From the NCBI GenBank assembly GCA_965223485.1, contig OZ244993.1, positions 1,612,001 to 1,676,000 on the forward strand: a stretch of DNA of 64,000 nucleotides. The letters run 5' to 3'. A program made the position numbers and the translations under genes. Source of the stretch: VXPQ01 sp965223485 (lineage in GTDB: Bacteria; Bacteroidota; Rhodothermia; Rhodothermales; VXPQ01). Positions 15,453 through 24,234 of the stretch are shown one piece after another (position 1 is the first letter of the stretch; each line of letters opens with the position of its first letter). The notes under the pieces were generated by a model. It had not been told where the DNA came from. It worked only from the letters and a program-made list of their open reading frames with translations, and did not search any database.

Positions 15453-17042
15453 CTACGCCCGGAAAAGGTCCGCCATATCGCGCGCGACGCTGGTGAGCAC
15501 CTCCCGGTGTTCGTCCGAAAGCACGCCCGTTTCGCGAATTTCGTCGAGCAGGTTAGGGTGCTGCATCTGCAGCTTGCCGATGAATTCGGTTTCCAGTTCG
15601 CGAAGGCGGTTTACCGGCACAGCGTCCAGCAATCCCTGCGTCGCCACGAACACCACGGCCACCTGTTCTTCCACCGGAACGGGGGCGTACTGACCCTGCT
15701 TCAGAATCTCTACGAGGCGTTCCCCGCGAAGCAACTGGCGCTGGGTGGCCGGATCCAGGTCGGACCCGAATTTGGAGAAGGCCTGCAATTCGCGGTACTG
15801 CGCGAGGTCGATACGCAGTGTACCAGCGACTTTTTTCATCGCCTTGATTTGCGCGTTGCCGCCTACGCGGGATACGGAGATCCCGACATCGATGGCCGGG
15901 CGCACCCCCGCATTGAAGAGGTTCGTCTCCAGATAGATCTGGCCGTCCGTGATGGAAATCACATTCGTCGGAATATAGGCGGAAACATCCCCGGCCTGTG
16001 TTTCGATGACGGGCAGGGCGGTCAGGGAGCCGCCCCCTTCCACCTTGCCTTGCAGCGATTCGGGCACATCGTTCATCAGCACCGCGACCGCCTTCGTTTG
16101 GTTGATCTTGGCGGCCCGCTCCAGCAGGCGGCTGTGCAGGTAAAACACGTCGCCCGGATACGCCTCGCGCCCCGGCGGGCGGCGCAGCAGCAACGACAGT
16201 TCGCGATAGGCGACGGCCTGCTTGGAAAGGTCGTCGTATACCACGAGGGCATGCCGGCCCGTATCCCGAAAATACTCCCCGATGCATGCGCCGGCGTACG
16301 GGCCAATGAACTGTAGCGGAGCCGGTGTCGAGGCCGACGCATTCACGATGACCGTATAGTCCATGGCGCCGTGCTCTTCGAGCGCCCGCATCACATGGGC
16401 AACGGTGGATGCTTTTTGCCCGATGGCCACGTAGATGCAAAAAACCGGCTTGTCGGTTTCATGGGTCGATTTCTGATTGATGATCGTGTCGATCAATACA
16501 GCGGTCTTGCCTGTCTGCCGGTCCCCGATGACGAGTTCCCGCTGCCCCCGGCCGATCGGGATCATCGAATCGATGGCCTTGACGCCTGTCTGGAGCGGCT
16601 CGCTCACCGGCTGTCTGTAGATTACGCCCGGGGCCTTCCGCTCCAGCGGCATTTCGAAGGATTCGCCCGAAATGGGGCCGCGCCCGTCTATCGGGTTGCC
16701 GAGCGGATCGATCACGCGCCCCAGCATGCCTTCGGAAACGTCGATCGATGCAATGCGCCGGGTCCGGCGCGCCTCGTCGCCTTCCTTGACCGAATCGACA
16801 TGGCCGAAAAGCACAACGCCGATATTGTCCTCCTCGAGATTGAGAACCATGCCTGTGGTTCCGCTCGCCGGAAACGTGATCAACTCCCCGGCCTGCACAT
16901 TCGAAAGTCCGTAAAGCCGCGCGATACCGTCCCCTGTTTGCAGGACGGTCCCGACTTCGTAGATATCTGTTCCCGTTTCCAGATCGCCGAACGCGCTCTT
17001 CAGAACCGAGGTGACTTCATCTGGTCGAATTGACGTGGTCAT
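15453..17042 (-). CDS. atpA: F1 ATP synthase alpha subunit
   Basis: A 529-aa non-catalytic nucleotide-binding subunit of F1. The P-loop GDRQTGKTA and the alpha signature PAIDVGISVSRVGGNAQ are present, as are the beta-barrel N-terminal domain (GDGIARLYGLSNVQAGE) and the conserved REAYPGDVFYLHSRLLERAAK segment. Length and order fit the family. It follows atpH and precedes atpG. No atpD (beta) or atpC (epsilon) gene follows, so these must be elsewhere in the genome, as is common in Bacteroidota. Confidence 0.98.
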   Translation of the reverse strand: MTTSIRPDEVTSVLKSAFGDLETGTDIYEVGTVLQTGDGIARLYGLSNVQAGELITFPASGTTGMVLNLEEDNIGVVLFGHVDSVKEGDEARRTRRIASIDVSEGMLGRVIDPLGNPIDGRGPISGESFEMPLERKAPGVIYRQPVSEPLQTGVKAIDSMIPIGRGQRELVIGDRQTGKTAVLIDTIINQKSTHETDKPVFCIYVAIGQKASTVAHVMRALEEHGAMDYTVIVNASASTPAPLQFIGPYAGACIGEYFRDTGRHALVVYDDLSKQAVAYRELSLLLRRPPGREAYPGDVFYLHSRLLERAAKINQTKAVAVLMNDVPESLQGKVEGGGSLTALPVIETQAGDVSAYIPTNVISITDGQIYLETNLFNAGVRPAIDVGISVSRVGGNAQIKAMKKVAGTLRIDLAQYRELQAFSKFGSDLDPATQRQLLRGERLVEILKQGQYAPVPVEEQVAVVFVATQGLLDAVPVNRLRELETEFIGKLQMQHPNLLDEIRETGVLSDEHREVLTSVARDMADLFRA

Positions 17043-17122
17043 AATGTTTGTATCGTCACTGGTTACGCATGCGTTTGCTCGTCAAACGATGTCTGGCCGG
17101 TCCGTCGAGGCGCGCACGCCGG

Positions 17123-17668
17123 TTATTTCGCGGAAATGGGCCGGAGCGCTACCCGGTCGCGGAGCGCTTCAAGCCGGTGGCGCACGCTCCGGTCGTACAC
17201 CGTGTCTCCGATGCGAACGACGAGTCCTCCGATCAGCCCGGCGTCCTTCCGGACGTTCAGGCGAATTTTCTTGCCGGTCAACTGCTCAAGCGCTTCCGTC
17301 AACCCGGCGCGTTCCTCTTCGCTGAATGCCGAGGCGACGCGGGCTTCGGCTTCCACGATGCCGAGACGTTCGTCATGCAGGCTCTGCCACGCCTCTGCAA
17401 TCCGGACAAACAGGCTTTCGCGTTTTCTGCCGACAAGCATATCGAGAAATCGCAGCGTCAGATCGTCAAGATGCGCTTCGAATAACGTACGGACGACAAC
17501 CTGTTTCTTCTCGCGAGCAACGACCGGATTCCGAAAAAGCTGCGCCAGCGCTTCCGACCCCTCCAGACTCGCGCGAACAAATGCCATGTCTGCGTCGACG
17601 CGCCCGACTTTCGAGGCGTGCTCGGCTTCCTCGTACAACGCACGGGCATATCTGCGAGCTACAACCAT
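17123..17668 (-). CDS. atpH: ATP synthase delta subunit (OSCP)
   Basis: 181 aa. Peripheral stalk subunit joining b to F1. The N-terminus VARRYARALYEEAEH is the standard delta start, so the ATG at 17668 is preferred over longer in-frame starts reaching 17758. The C-terminal domain has KDAGLIGGLVVRIGDTVYD with the conserved GG and D, then VRHRLEALRD. It sits between atpF and atpA; the gap to atpF (about 86 bases) is longer than in many atp operons. Confidence 0.95.
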   Translation of the reverse strand: MVVARRYARALYEEAEHASKVGRVDADMAFVRASLEGSEALAQLFRNPVVAREKKQVVVRTLFEAHLDDLTLRFLDMLVGRKRESLFVRIAEAWQSLHDERLGIVEAEARVASAFSEEERAGLTEALEQLTGKKIRLNVRKDAGLIGGLVVRIGDTVYDRSVRHRLEALRDRVALRPISAK

Positions 17669-17754
17669 GATCCGTTCGCTTCGAGGGTGAGAAGGAGGGG
17701 TGTGCGGTTTCCGGAAAGGGGTGTGGGAAAGCCCCGAGGCATTCGGTGCGCGGG

Positions 17755-18264
17755 TCAATTCCTGGGAAGCTGCTCGATAAAGCGATCGACCATTTTGCGA
17801 TGCCGGTCCGCATCAAGCGTCTCTTCGAGAATCTGCTCGGCGGTCTGGATAGCGAGGCCGGCCACTTCATCCCGCAACTCCTCCAGCGCACGTTGCTTCT
17901 CCCGCTCGATTTCGGCTTGCGCCTGCTCCTGCATCTGCCGGATTCTGGCCCGCGTCTTGTCCAGTTCTTCGGTGCGCACCCGGTCGGCCGCCGCGCGAGC
18001 ATCTTGCATGATGCGTCGTGCGTTCTCTTCCGCAGCGCGCCGGGCCTCTTCGTTTTTCTCCCCGGTTTGCCGGGCCTCTTCCAGCGCGCGCTCGGCTTTC
18101 CTGATGGACGAGTCAATGGTTTCCTCGCGTTCGCTCAATGCGCTCACGATGGGTTTCCATGCAAATTTGCGAAGAAGGAAGAGCAACAGCGCGAATACGA
18201 TGATCTTGTAGAAGATCAGTCCCGCATTCGGTTCGAGGAGGCTTTGGGCTACGATGATATCCAT
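17755..18264 (-). CDS. atpF: ATP synthase b subunit
   Basis: 169 aa. One N-terminal membrane helix (AGLIFYKIIVFALLLFLLRKF) is followed by a long charged coiled coil, as expected for the peripheral stalk b subunit. The conserved short motif RKFAWKPIVSALSEREE follows the helix. The C-terminus binds delta. It lies between atpE and atpH; the ATG at 18264 is the first start and is directly before the membrane helix. Confidence 0.95.
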   Translation of the reverse strand: MDIIVAQSLLEPNAGLIFYKIIVFALLLFLLRKFAWKPIVSALSEREETIDSSIRKAERALEEARQTGEKNEEARRAAEENARRIMQDARAAADRVRTEELDKTRARIRQMQEQAQAEIEREKQRALEELRDEVAGLAIQTAEQILEETLDADRHRKMVDRFIEQLPRN

Positions 18265-18358
18265 GACCGAATCGATGGTTGATTGTCCCGTGGCGTAGCG
18301 GGTGCGTGGTCCGGATGCACTGCAGAGGCGGTTGTAATCTGGCGCCGGGAGCGATACA

Positions 18359-18589
18359 TCAGGTTTTCAGTGTGAGCAACAGGCAGATGATCATGCCAAA
18401 AAGCGCAACCCCTTCGAGGAGTGCCGCAGCAATGATCATGGAAAGGCGTATGTGGTCGGCGGCTTCCGGCTGCCGCGCCGAGCCTTCCATCGCAGGGCCG
18501 GCAAGATGCCCCAGCCCGATGCCGGCTCCGATTGCGACAAGTCCGGCTCCGATACCGGCGCCCAGGTAAGCTAATGCAGTAGGGTCCAT
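18359..18589 (-). CDS. atpE: ATP synthase c subunit
   Basis: 76 aa, two membrane helices forming the rotor ring. Helix 1 is glycine-rich (GAGIGAGLVAIGAGIGLG), the polar loop has ARQPEA, and helix 2 carries the ion-binding glutamate in AAALLEGVALFG. The Glu is followed by Gly, not Ser/Thr, and helix 1 has no Gln/Glu partner, so the ring is predicted to carry protons and not sodium. Located between atpB and atpF. Confidence 0.97.
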   Translation of the reverse strand: MDPTALAYLGAGIGAGLVAIGAGIGLGHLAGPAMEGSARQPEAADHIRLSMIIAAALLEGVALFGMIICLLLTLKT

Positions 18590-18670
18590 AGTGATTCTCC
18601 GTGAGTTGGGTCAGGTGTTTTGAAAAAGAGGTTCAGATGGTGAGATTGTCCGGCAAATCCGTTGCCGTAG

Positions 18671-19801
18671 TTACCCGGCGAGGGCCGGTTGTTCTTCGGC
18701 ATGCGTTTCGTCTTCGTGATGCTCCTCTACGGCCATGCCGAAGAAAATCGCCGACAGCAGCGTGAACACAAAGGCGTGTATGAACGCCACGGCGATCTTG
18801 ATGAACGAAATAAACAACGTGAATGCGATGCCGAGAGGGGCGACGAAGATGGCCGTAAGGCTGCCGAACAGCACGTTGATCGTGAAGATGATGCCGATCA
18901 GGCTCAAGATAAGCAGGGAACCGGACATCATGTTGGCGAAGAGGCGCAGCGCCAGCGCAAAATGCTTGGCGATCAGACTGACGAGTTCAATAGGCGCCAG
19001 CAGGCACTTGACCGGCAGGGGTACGCCTGGAGCCCAGAACATGTGCCGCCAGTAGGTCCGGGTTCCGCGCCGCTGTCCTACCACGAATGAGAAGGCGGCC
19101 AGCACAAGCGTAACCGAAATGTTGGATGTCGCTGCGCTTGCATAGGGCACGAGGCCCATCAGGTTACAGCACAGGATGAAGGTGAACGCCGTAAGCAAAA
19201 ACGGTACGAATTGCTCGTATTTGGGGCCAATGCATGGCCGCGCAATCTCATCGCGTACGTAGACGATGAGCATTTCGAACATATTCTGGAAGATGCCCCT
19301 CGGTGCGGAAACGCGGTCTTCCCGGCGCCGATAGCGCTGCGCAAGCGTGACGAAGACGGCGACGGTGATCAAGGCGGCGAGGAGGCCGAACACAAGATGG
19401 CGCGTGATGGACAGGTCCAGCACCATGGTCCCCGAGACCGGCTGCGGTTTGGCGTACAGGTGCTCGTGATGCTCGATGGCGGCGTGGAGGGCTGCGCCGC
19501 GCAACAATTCCGTATGTCCATCTTCTTCATGCTCGATCACGTACCGTTCCGACAGCAGCGCGGAGCGGGTGGACGAAAACACATCCAGCCCCCAGGGGTC
19601 TTTTCGCAGGAAGATGCGCGGGAGTTCGACGGCGCCGAACGGGGCGAAATCAAGGTATACGCCGTCTGCAGTGTGGGCAACGGCATCCAGTTCTCCTCCC
19701 TCGTCGGCAGCATACGCCGGGCGAGGCGCAAAGAACGCGCATCCTGCCAGAAGAAGCAGGACAACGCGGCCACAGAGTATGTTTGCGTTCAACACCCTCA
19801 T
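18671..19801 (-). CDS. atpB: ATP synthase a subunit with long N-terminal extension
   Basis: 376 aa, longer than E. coli a (271). The C-terminal two-thirds is the canonical Fo a subunit, with the essential arginine in ALRLFANMMSGSLLILS and the later helix IAVAFIHAFVFTLLSAIFFGMA. The N-terminal 110 or so residues are an extension starting with a signal-like segment (VVLLLLAGCAFFAPRPAYA) followed by a periplasmic acidic part; this arrangement is usual in Bacteroidota. The ATG at 19801 begins this signal; upstream in-frame starts to 19921 overlap the atpI-like gene and are less likely. Confidence 0.93.
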   Translation of the reverse strand: MRVLNANILCGRVVLLLLAGCAFFAPRPAYAADEGGELDAVAHTADGVYLDFAPFGAVELPRIFLRKDPWGLDVFSSTRSALLSERYVIEHEEDGHTELLRGAALHAAIEHHEHLYAKPQPVSGTMVLDLSITRHLVFGLLAALITVAVFVTLAQRYRRREDRVSAPRGIFQNMFEMLIVYVRDEIARPCIGPKYEQFVPFLLTAFTFILCCNLMGLVPYASAATSNISVTLVLAAFSFVVGQRRGTRTYWRHMFWAPGVPLPVKCLLAPIELVSLIAKHFALALRLFANMMSGSLLILSLIGIIFTINVLFGSLTAIFVAPLGIAFTLFISFIKIAVAFIHAFVFTLLSAIFFGMAVEEHHEDETHAEEQPALAG

Positions 19802-19850
19802 GTTGTGCGATAAGAAAGCATTTTCCTGAAGGGGATTATGCCGCTGGGGA

Positions 19851-20147
19851 TTATGCCGCCGGGGGTTGCTTCCTGTGGAAAAACCGGATTTCGATCGCAA
19901 GTCCTGCGAGGAAGGTCGCAAAAAAACCTCCCAGCAAGCCCGTCGGGGCCACGGGCAGCCATCGCAAGGCGATGACCAGTAAGCCCAGGGTAACCACGAC
20001 GCGGAACAGCATGGCGCCTATGACGACAGCCATTGGATTGCGGGTGCTTTGCAGCGCGAGCCGATTCGATAAAAAGCTTATCAGCACGTACGACACGCCC
20101 AGTAAGCATCCAAGTCCGATACCGAGTCCCAATCCTTCCGTTTCCAT
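19851..20147 (-). CDS. small membrane protein of the atp operon, AtpI-like
   Basis: 98 aa with three or four hydrophobic segments (GLGIGLGCLLGVSYVLISFL, AVVIGAMLFRVVVTLGLLVIAL, LLGGFFATFLAGLAIEIRFF). Size, topology and position just before atpB fit the ATP synthase I-type accessory proteins that help assemble the c-ring or carry ions. Sequence identity to AtpI cannot be judged by eye, so the assignment rests on context. It lies 135 bases after atpZ, a gap that contains an inverted repeat (GCCCTTTT 20202-20209 with AAAAGGGC 20233-20240). Confidence 0.7.
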   Translation of the reverse strand: METEGLGLGIGLGCLLGVSYVLISFLSNRLALQSTRNPMAVVIGAMLFRVVVTLGLLVIALRWLPVAPTGLLGGFFATFLAGLAIEIRFFHRKQPPAA

Positions 20148-20282
20148 TGGCGCCGGAACGATTTTTCCCGAAAGCGCGGGAAAATCCCGACCAGGAAATA
20201 TGCCCTTTTGCTAAAACGCCCAATGTACAGGAAAAAGGGCTTGGAAAAAAAGCCAATATGCAATGAATTCAGAACCGCCCAT

Positions 20283-20546
20283 TCAGGCATTCGGCGTGCG
20301 CTTCTTCCCCCGGGATTCGCTTTTCTTTACCCCACGCACCAGCTGTATGCACATCGAGATCATACCGAGGCACAGCCCTGCAAGCACGAGCCATGGCGTC
20401 GTGTCGAGCCATCGATCGAGCAGGACGCCGATGACTATCCAGATTATCATGGTCAGCGCCGGCTCCAGCGCCAGAGAGAGATGCGACCCGGCCTCTCTGA
20501 AATCGCTGCGGGGGTCGCCGGAATCGGCGCCGTTCGAAGCAGGCAT
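20283..20546 (-). CDS. atpZ: AtpZ/AtpI family accessory protein
   Basis: 87 aa with two membrane helices (ALTMIIWIVIGVLLDRWL and LVLAGLCLGMISMCIQLVR). The GVLLDRWLDTTPWLVLAGLCLG segment, with Asp-Arg-Trp-Leu-Asp after helix 1 and a Gly-rich helix 2, is typical of the AtpZ/AtpI family that accompanies Fo genes. It follows the bactofilin gene by 18 bases and begins the atp part of the cluster. Basic C-terminal tail. Confidence 0.85.
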   Translation of the reverse strand: MPASNGADSGDPRSDFREAGSHLSLALEPALTMIIWIVIGVLLDRWLDTTPWLVLAGLCLGMISMCIQLVRGVKKSESRGKKRTPNA

Positions 20547-20564
20547 GGACGCTTTTTGGATAGG

Positions 20565-20975
20565 TTACTCGGGGGTAGGCGCAGGATTGTCGGTTCCTTC
20601 CGCCGCCGGAATTTCGCTGGTGTCAATGATCCGGTCTCCCGTACGGCATTCTCCATTGAATATGGCGCCTTCCTCTACCATAAGGCGGCCAAGCTGGATA
20701 TTGGCGTCCACGATAGCCGTTCTCTTCAACAGGAGATTGCCGGACACGTTGATTGCGCCCTTGATGCGTCCGGCAATGTCGAGCGAAGCCCCCTTGACGT
20801 TGCCTTCTATGTAGCCGCTTTCCGGGACAACCAGTTTGCCTGCGGTTTCCACAGATCCTTTGACGCATCCGCTGATGCGCATGTCACTGGACGATATGAG
20901 TGTACCTTCGAAGGTCGTCCCCTCACTGATGATGCTCACTTTTGGAGGAGCGCCGCCGTTTGACTGCCTGGCCAT
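20565..20975 (-). CDS. bactofilin
   Basis: 136 aa. A polymer-forming cytoskeletal protein made of a beta-helix. The repeated pattern is clear: ISEGTTFEGTLISSSDMRISG, then CVKGSVETAGKLVVPESGYIEGN, then VKGASLDIAGRIKGAINVSGN, each with hydrophobic-x-hydrophobic strands and Gly turns. Short disordered ends flank the core. It follows an M23 peptidase gene in the same orientation; bactofilin/M23 pairs are a known arrangement in which the filament positions the cell-wall enzyme. Confidence 0.93.
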   Translation of the reverse strand: MARQSNGGAPPKVSIISEGTTFEGTLISSSDMRISGCVKGSVETAGKLVVPESGYIEGNVKGASLDIAGRIKGAINVSGNLLLKRTAIVDANIQLGRLMVEEGAIFNGECRTGDRIIDTSEIPAAEGTDNPAPTPE

Positions 20976-21089
20976 CGTATTATGTCTCCAAGTATGTCCG
21001 TTTGGTTACGACCTGATTCTCCGGTGTGCGATGCGCTGGACATTTTTGTCGTTGCGCAACCTGGCAGGGGGGCGTATTGCTTCCATGGC

Positions 21090-21989
21090 CTATATACCCA
21101 CAAGATACGCACTGGGATCTTGTGCCAGACCATTATGCCAAAGTTCAAAATGTAAGTGGGGCCCCGTCGTGAATTCGCCGGAATTTCCGCTTACCGCGAT
21201 GTTATCCCGGGCCTGTACGCGGTCCCCCGTACGCTTGTAAAGCTGTCGGTTGTGTTTGTAGACCGAAAGATAGCCGTCCGAATGCTGGATCGCGATGGTG
21301 AAGCCTCCTTCCTGCGTCCAGTCCGCCATCACCACATACCCGTCCCCGATCGACCGTACGGCAGTCCCTTCTTCCACGGCAATGTCTACTCCGTAATGCC
21401 CCGTTCTTGCATTGAAGCCGCGCGTTACGAAGCCATCCACGGGAGTTAACGTCGGCAATACGAGGCTGGGGAACCGGACAGGGGCTGTGTTAGCCATGCG
21501 TGCCGGGAGGTTGTTGTTTCCCGCAAGCAGGTCTATCGTGATTGCCGGCTGCTGATGATCGGTCCAGTTCGGTGATAAATCGTCAGGGGGCGGAACGACA
21601 TAATTCTCTCCCGGCAAAGATGTTTCCGACACCATGGGATCTGCCTCGTCCAGATCGATCTGCCCGAGAAAGACCTGCCGGAGCTGCGCCATATACTCTT
21701 CCTGCGCCGCAAGAGAGTCCTGCAAGGCATTGATACGCAGTGCGTTCAATCTGGCGCTCTGGCGTATTTCTCCCGATCCATACTCCGGAAGTAACCTGTT
21801 CAGGGGAGGCAGTAAAAACAGGGCGATCAGGAATGCAACAACGACGAGAGCGCTCCCGGACAGCACCATCAGTGTACGACGGGGAACGATCCGGTATTGC
21901 CGGGCCGGCTTGCCGGAGCCTTCACGTATCACCACAAAGGTCGATATCCCCTTGCCCCTTCTGAAAAATTCTTGCAGAAACGAAAACAT
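21090..21989 (-). CDS. M23-family murein endopeptidase, membrane anchored
   Basis: 299 aa. A single N-terminal membrane anchor (LMVLSGSALVVVAFLIALFLLP) is followed by a short coiled coil and a LytM/M23 domain. Zinc ligands appear as GHYGVDIAV (HxxxD) and GPHLHFELW (HxH); the GxGxV-type core is SIGDGYVVMADW. All catalytic residues are present, so it should be an active peptidoglycan DD-endopeptidase. The ATG at 21989 precedes a basic cytoplasmic tail; an earlier start at 22046 is possible. It is divergent from rpsT and upstream of the bactofilin gene. Confidence 0.92.
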   Translation of the reverse strand: MFSFLQEFFRRGKGISTFVVIREGSGKPARQYRIVPRRTLMVLSGSALVVVAFLIALFLLPPLNRLLPEYGSGEIRQSARLNALRINALQDSLAAQEEYMAQLRQVFLGQIDLDEADPMVSETSLPGENYVVPPPDDLSPNWTDHQQPAITIDLLAGNNNLPARMANTAPVRFPSLVLPTLTPVDGFVTRGFNARTGHYGVDIAVEEGTAVRSIGDGYVVMADWTQEGGFTIAIQHSDGYLSVYKHNRQLYKRTGDRVQARDNIAVSGNSGEFTTGPHLHFELWHNGLAQDPSAYLVGI

Positions 21990-22167
21990 TATTAAAACGC
22001 CCTCCTCCGGCGTTATGAAGTCAAAAATATGGAACCCGATGGACAATCAGGACTTATAACGTCCCTTTTACGAACGTTCTTCAGGATTTGCCGTGTCATC
22101 CCCGGTTCGGTAGGTACCTGGTCGGCAGATACGTTGCCGAACGAAATCCAAACAGTGCGAAACCAAC

Positions 22168-22422
22168 ATGCCCCAACACAAGTCAGCAGCCAAGCGGGTC
22201 CGTCAGGATAGCGAACGCCGTGAACGCAATCGGGTTCACCGCGGCGCCATGCGGACCATGATACGCAAACTGCGCGGAACCGCCGACAAAGAAGAAGGGC
22301 AGGCCCTGCTTTCTCAGGTAAAACATGCGCTGGATCGGCTCGCCTCGAAAGGTATCATCCACAGGAATAAGGCCGCCAATTCCAAGAGTAAACTGGAAAA
22401 GTACGTGAACGGGCTCGAATAG
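22168..22422 (+). CDS. rpsT: 30S ribosomal protein S20
   Basis: 84 aa, basic and helical. The N-terminus PQHKSAAKRVRQDSERRERN and the end IHRNKAANSKSKLEKYVNG match S20, which binds 16S rRNA early in assembly. Length is normal. It is divergent from the M23 gene, with a 178-base gap between them. Two inverted repeats follow it (22454-22516). Confidence 0.96.
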   Translation: MPQHKSAAKRVRQDSERRERNRVHRGAMRTMIRKLRGTADKEEGQALLSQVKHALDRLASKGIIHRNKAANSKSKLEKYVNGLE

Positions 22423-22453
22423 GCGGGTAGACGCTGGGTGTTGCCCTGTTTTT

Positions 22454-22516
22454 GCCTGAAAACAACTTGTTTTCGGGCGTCATGCGCTTCCATGCGAAAA
22501 TTGCGCATTTTCGCAT
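22454..22516 (+). terminator. two hairpins after rpsT
   Basis: GCCTGAAAAC (22454-22463) pairs with GTTTTCGGGC (22469-22478). A second, perfect 10-base stem ATGCGAAAAT (22492-22501) pairs with ATTTTCGCAT (22507-22516) around a 5-base loop. Neither is followed by a strong T-run, so they could be a weak terminator for rpsT or leader structures of the next gene. Confidence 0.45.
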
Positions 22517-22560
22517 TTCATTTCGTACATTACTCGCGAACTATCCCGACCTTATCCGCT

Positions 22561-24099
22561 ATGCCTTCGACGACCATGCCTGTTTCGTGGCAGAACATTT
22601 GCTCCGCCTTACTGGTCGGAGTGTTTTCACTTTTTCTCATACCGGATGCACACGCGCAGGACATGCGGGCGGAGGGCACCTTTTTCGTCAAGCCTCGGCT
22701 TGGTTTGGCGTGGCATCTTGGCGACACCGAAAGGTCCCCTGTCAATTTCAATCTGGATAGCTGGGATTCCGAATGTTGCGGCACGCCGTATGCGGGCGGG
22801 ATTGAATTCGGATATCAGTTTGACCAGAATGGCAGCCTGAGCCTGGGACTCCAGCGTACCAATCACCCGCTTTCGCTCGTTTACACTCCGGAAGCTCCTG
22901 TGAATAGTAGTGAAATCTCCGGCGGCGGGTACACCAGCTTTCAGGCGCTGTACCGCTATGGAGGATCGTCTCGCATCGCGCCGTTCCTGGCCGCCGGAGC
23001 GCATGTCACGGGCGCAAGCGTGGCGAGCACCACATACGGCCCCACACTGGGTGTCGGTGTCGATATCGTCGTCAGCGATCGCGCGTCGATTGTCATCGAA
23101 AATCTGTCCAACCTGTCTTTCCCGGATGACGGGTTTGACAATACGACAGGGGAGGATGACGGCTTTCTTTCCTTCGAGGTAGTGAGTTCTCTGTCTGTAG
23201 GGGTCAGGATCAGCCTCGAAAGTGCATTCACGCCCGTCCAGATTCTTGGATCGACCTGCCCGAGTGTTCTCGGCGCCAACGAAGCAGGTTCCTTTTCCGT
23301 CGATACGAATCCCGACGCCACGCAGCCCGTGGATATAAATTGGGATTTCGGCGACGGCGGTATGGCTGCCGGCATGGCGGCTACACACAGTTTCGTATCC
23401 GGCGGCATGTACGATGTGACGGTTACGGTCGGCAATGGCCGCGAAACGGTGTCGTCCATGTGTTCCGTTCAGGTCGTAGAAGCTCCGACCATCGTAGCCA
23501 TCGACGCAAGCGATACGCATTTCGAAGTGTGCCAGCCTCAGGAGGTTGCATTCGCAGTTCGTGCGGAGAGCGATGGGTCCACCACCTATAGCTGGGACTT
23601 CGGCGACGGAAGCACGGGCATGGGTGCGGAAGCATCCCACACGTATTCCGAGGGCGGTACCTACACGGTGACGGTCACGGTAGAAAACGAAGGCGGCACG
23701 GATACGGAGTCGATTACGATCACAGCAGTGTCGTGCCTCGCCGCCATTTGCTACGACATCACGGAGATGAATGCGGCCTACTTCGACCGGAATTCAAGCA
23801 TGTTGACCGAGGAAGGGAGTGCGGCGCTTGCAGAAAACGCCGATATTCTGGGACAATGCCCCAATCTCTGTGGAGAAATCGTCGGCTACGCCGCCCCGGG
23901 CGAGCGCGATGCGCAGCAACTTTCCGACGAGCGTGCCCGCATCGTCGAGCAGTTCTACACCGAAAACGGTTTGGCCGCAAGCCGCTTCCAGACGGAAGGG
24001 CGTGGCCTGTTGCCGGGCGCGACCGAGAAGGAAGGGGCGCAGCAAGCGCGCCGTGTGGACACAATACCTGGTACGTGTGCCGGTTATTACGACGAGTAA
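22561..24099 (+). CDS. PKD-domain OmpA-like outer-membrane protein
   Basis: 512 aa. A signal peptide (ICSALLVGVFSLFLIPDAHAQ) is followed by an eight-strand-like barrel region (residues 30-230), two PKD domains with the diagnostic WDFGDGG and WDFGDGST motifs, and a C-terminal OmpA-type peptidoglycan-binding domain (AAYFDRNSSMLTEEG, LSDERARIVEQFY). It likely links the outer membrane to murein. The ATG at 22561 gives the signal peptide; ATG 22576 is an alternative. Four cysteines in the PKD region and three near the OmpA domain suggest disulphides. A clear terminator follows. Confidence 0.85.
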   Translation: MPSTTMPVSWQNICSALLVGVFSLFLIPDAHAQDMRAEGTFFVKPRLGLAWHLGDTERSPVNFNLDSWDSECCGTPYAGGIEFGYQFDQNGSLSLGLQRTNHPLSLVYTPEAPVNSSEISGGGYTSFQALYRYGGSSRIAPFLAAGAHVTGASVASTTYGPTLGVGVDIVVSDRASIVIENLSNLSFPDDGFDNTTGEDDGFLSFEVVSSLSVGVRISLESAFTPVQILGSTCPSVLGANEAGSFSVDTNPDATQPVDINWDFGDGGMAAGMAATHSFVSGGMYDVTVTVGNGRETVSSMCSVQVVEAPTIVAIDASDTHFEVCQPQEVAFAVRAESDGSTTYSWDFGDGSTGMGAEASHTYSEGGTYTVTVTVENEGGTDTESITITAVSCLAAICYDITEMNAAYFDRNSSMLTEEGSAALAENADILGQCPNLCGEIVGYAAPGERDAQQLSDERARIVEQFYTENGLAASRFQTEGRGLLPGATEKEGAQQARRVDTIPGTCAGYYDE

Positions 24100-24141
24100 C
24101 CAGAACGCCGGAAGCGAATCATCGCAAGACGCTGCCGGAAA

Positions 24142-24176
24142 AGCGGGTCCGCCGATCAGGCGGGCCCGCTTTTTTT
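24142..24176 (+). terminator. Rho-independent terminator
   Basis: AGCGGGTCCGCC and GGCGGGCCCGCT form a 12-base stem (one G-T pair) around GATCA, followed by seven T. It lies 43 bases after the PKD-OmpA stop and before queG. Confidence 0.93.
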
Positions 24177-24234
24177 ATGACGTCGCCTGCCCCGTCCGCG
24201 TACCTGACACCTGTTTGTTTCTGTTTCCTGCACA

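Noticed and set aside
14508..16316. 602-codon open frame opposite atpG/atpA
   Set aside because: It lies wholly antisense to two certain genes; the length comes from the GC-rich codon pattern, and it has no motif.
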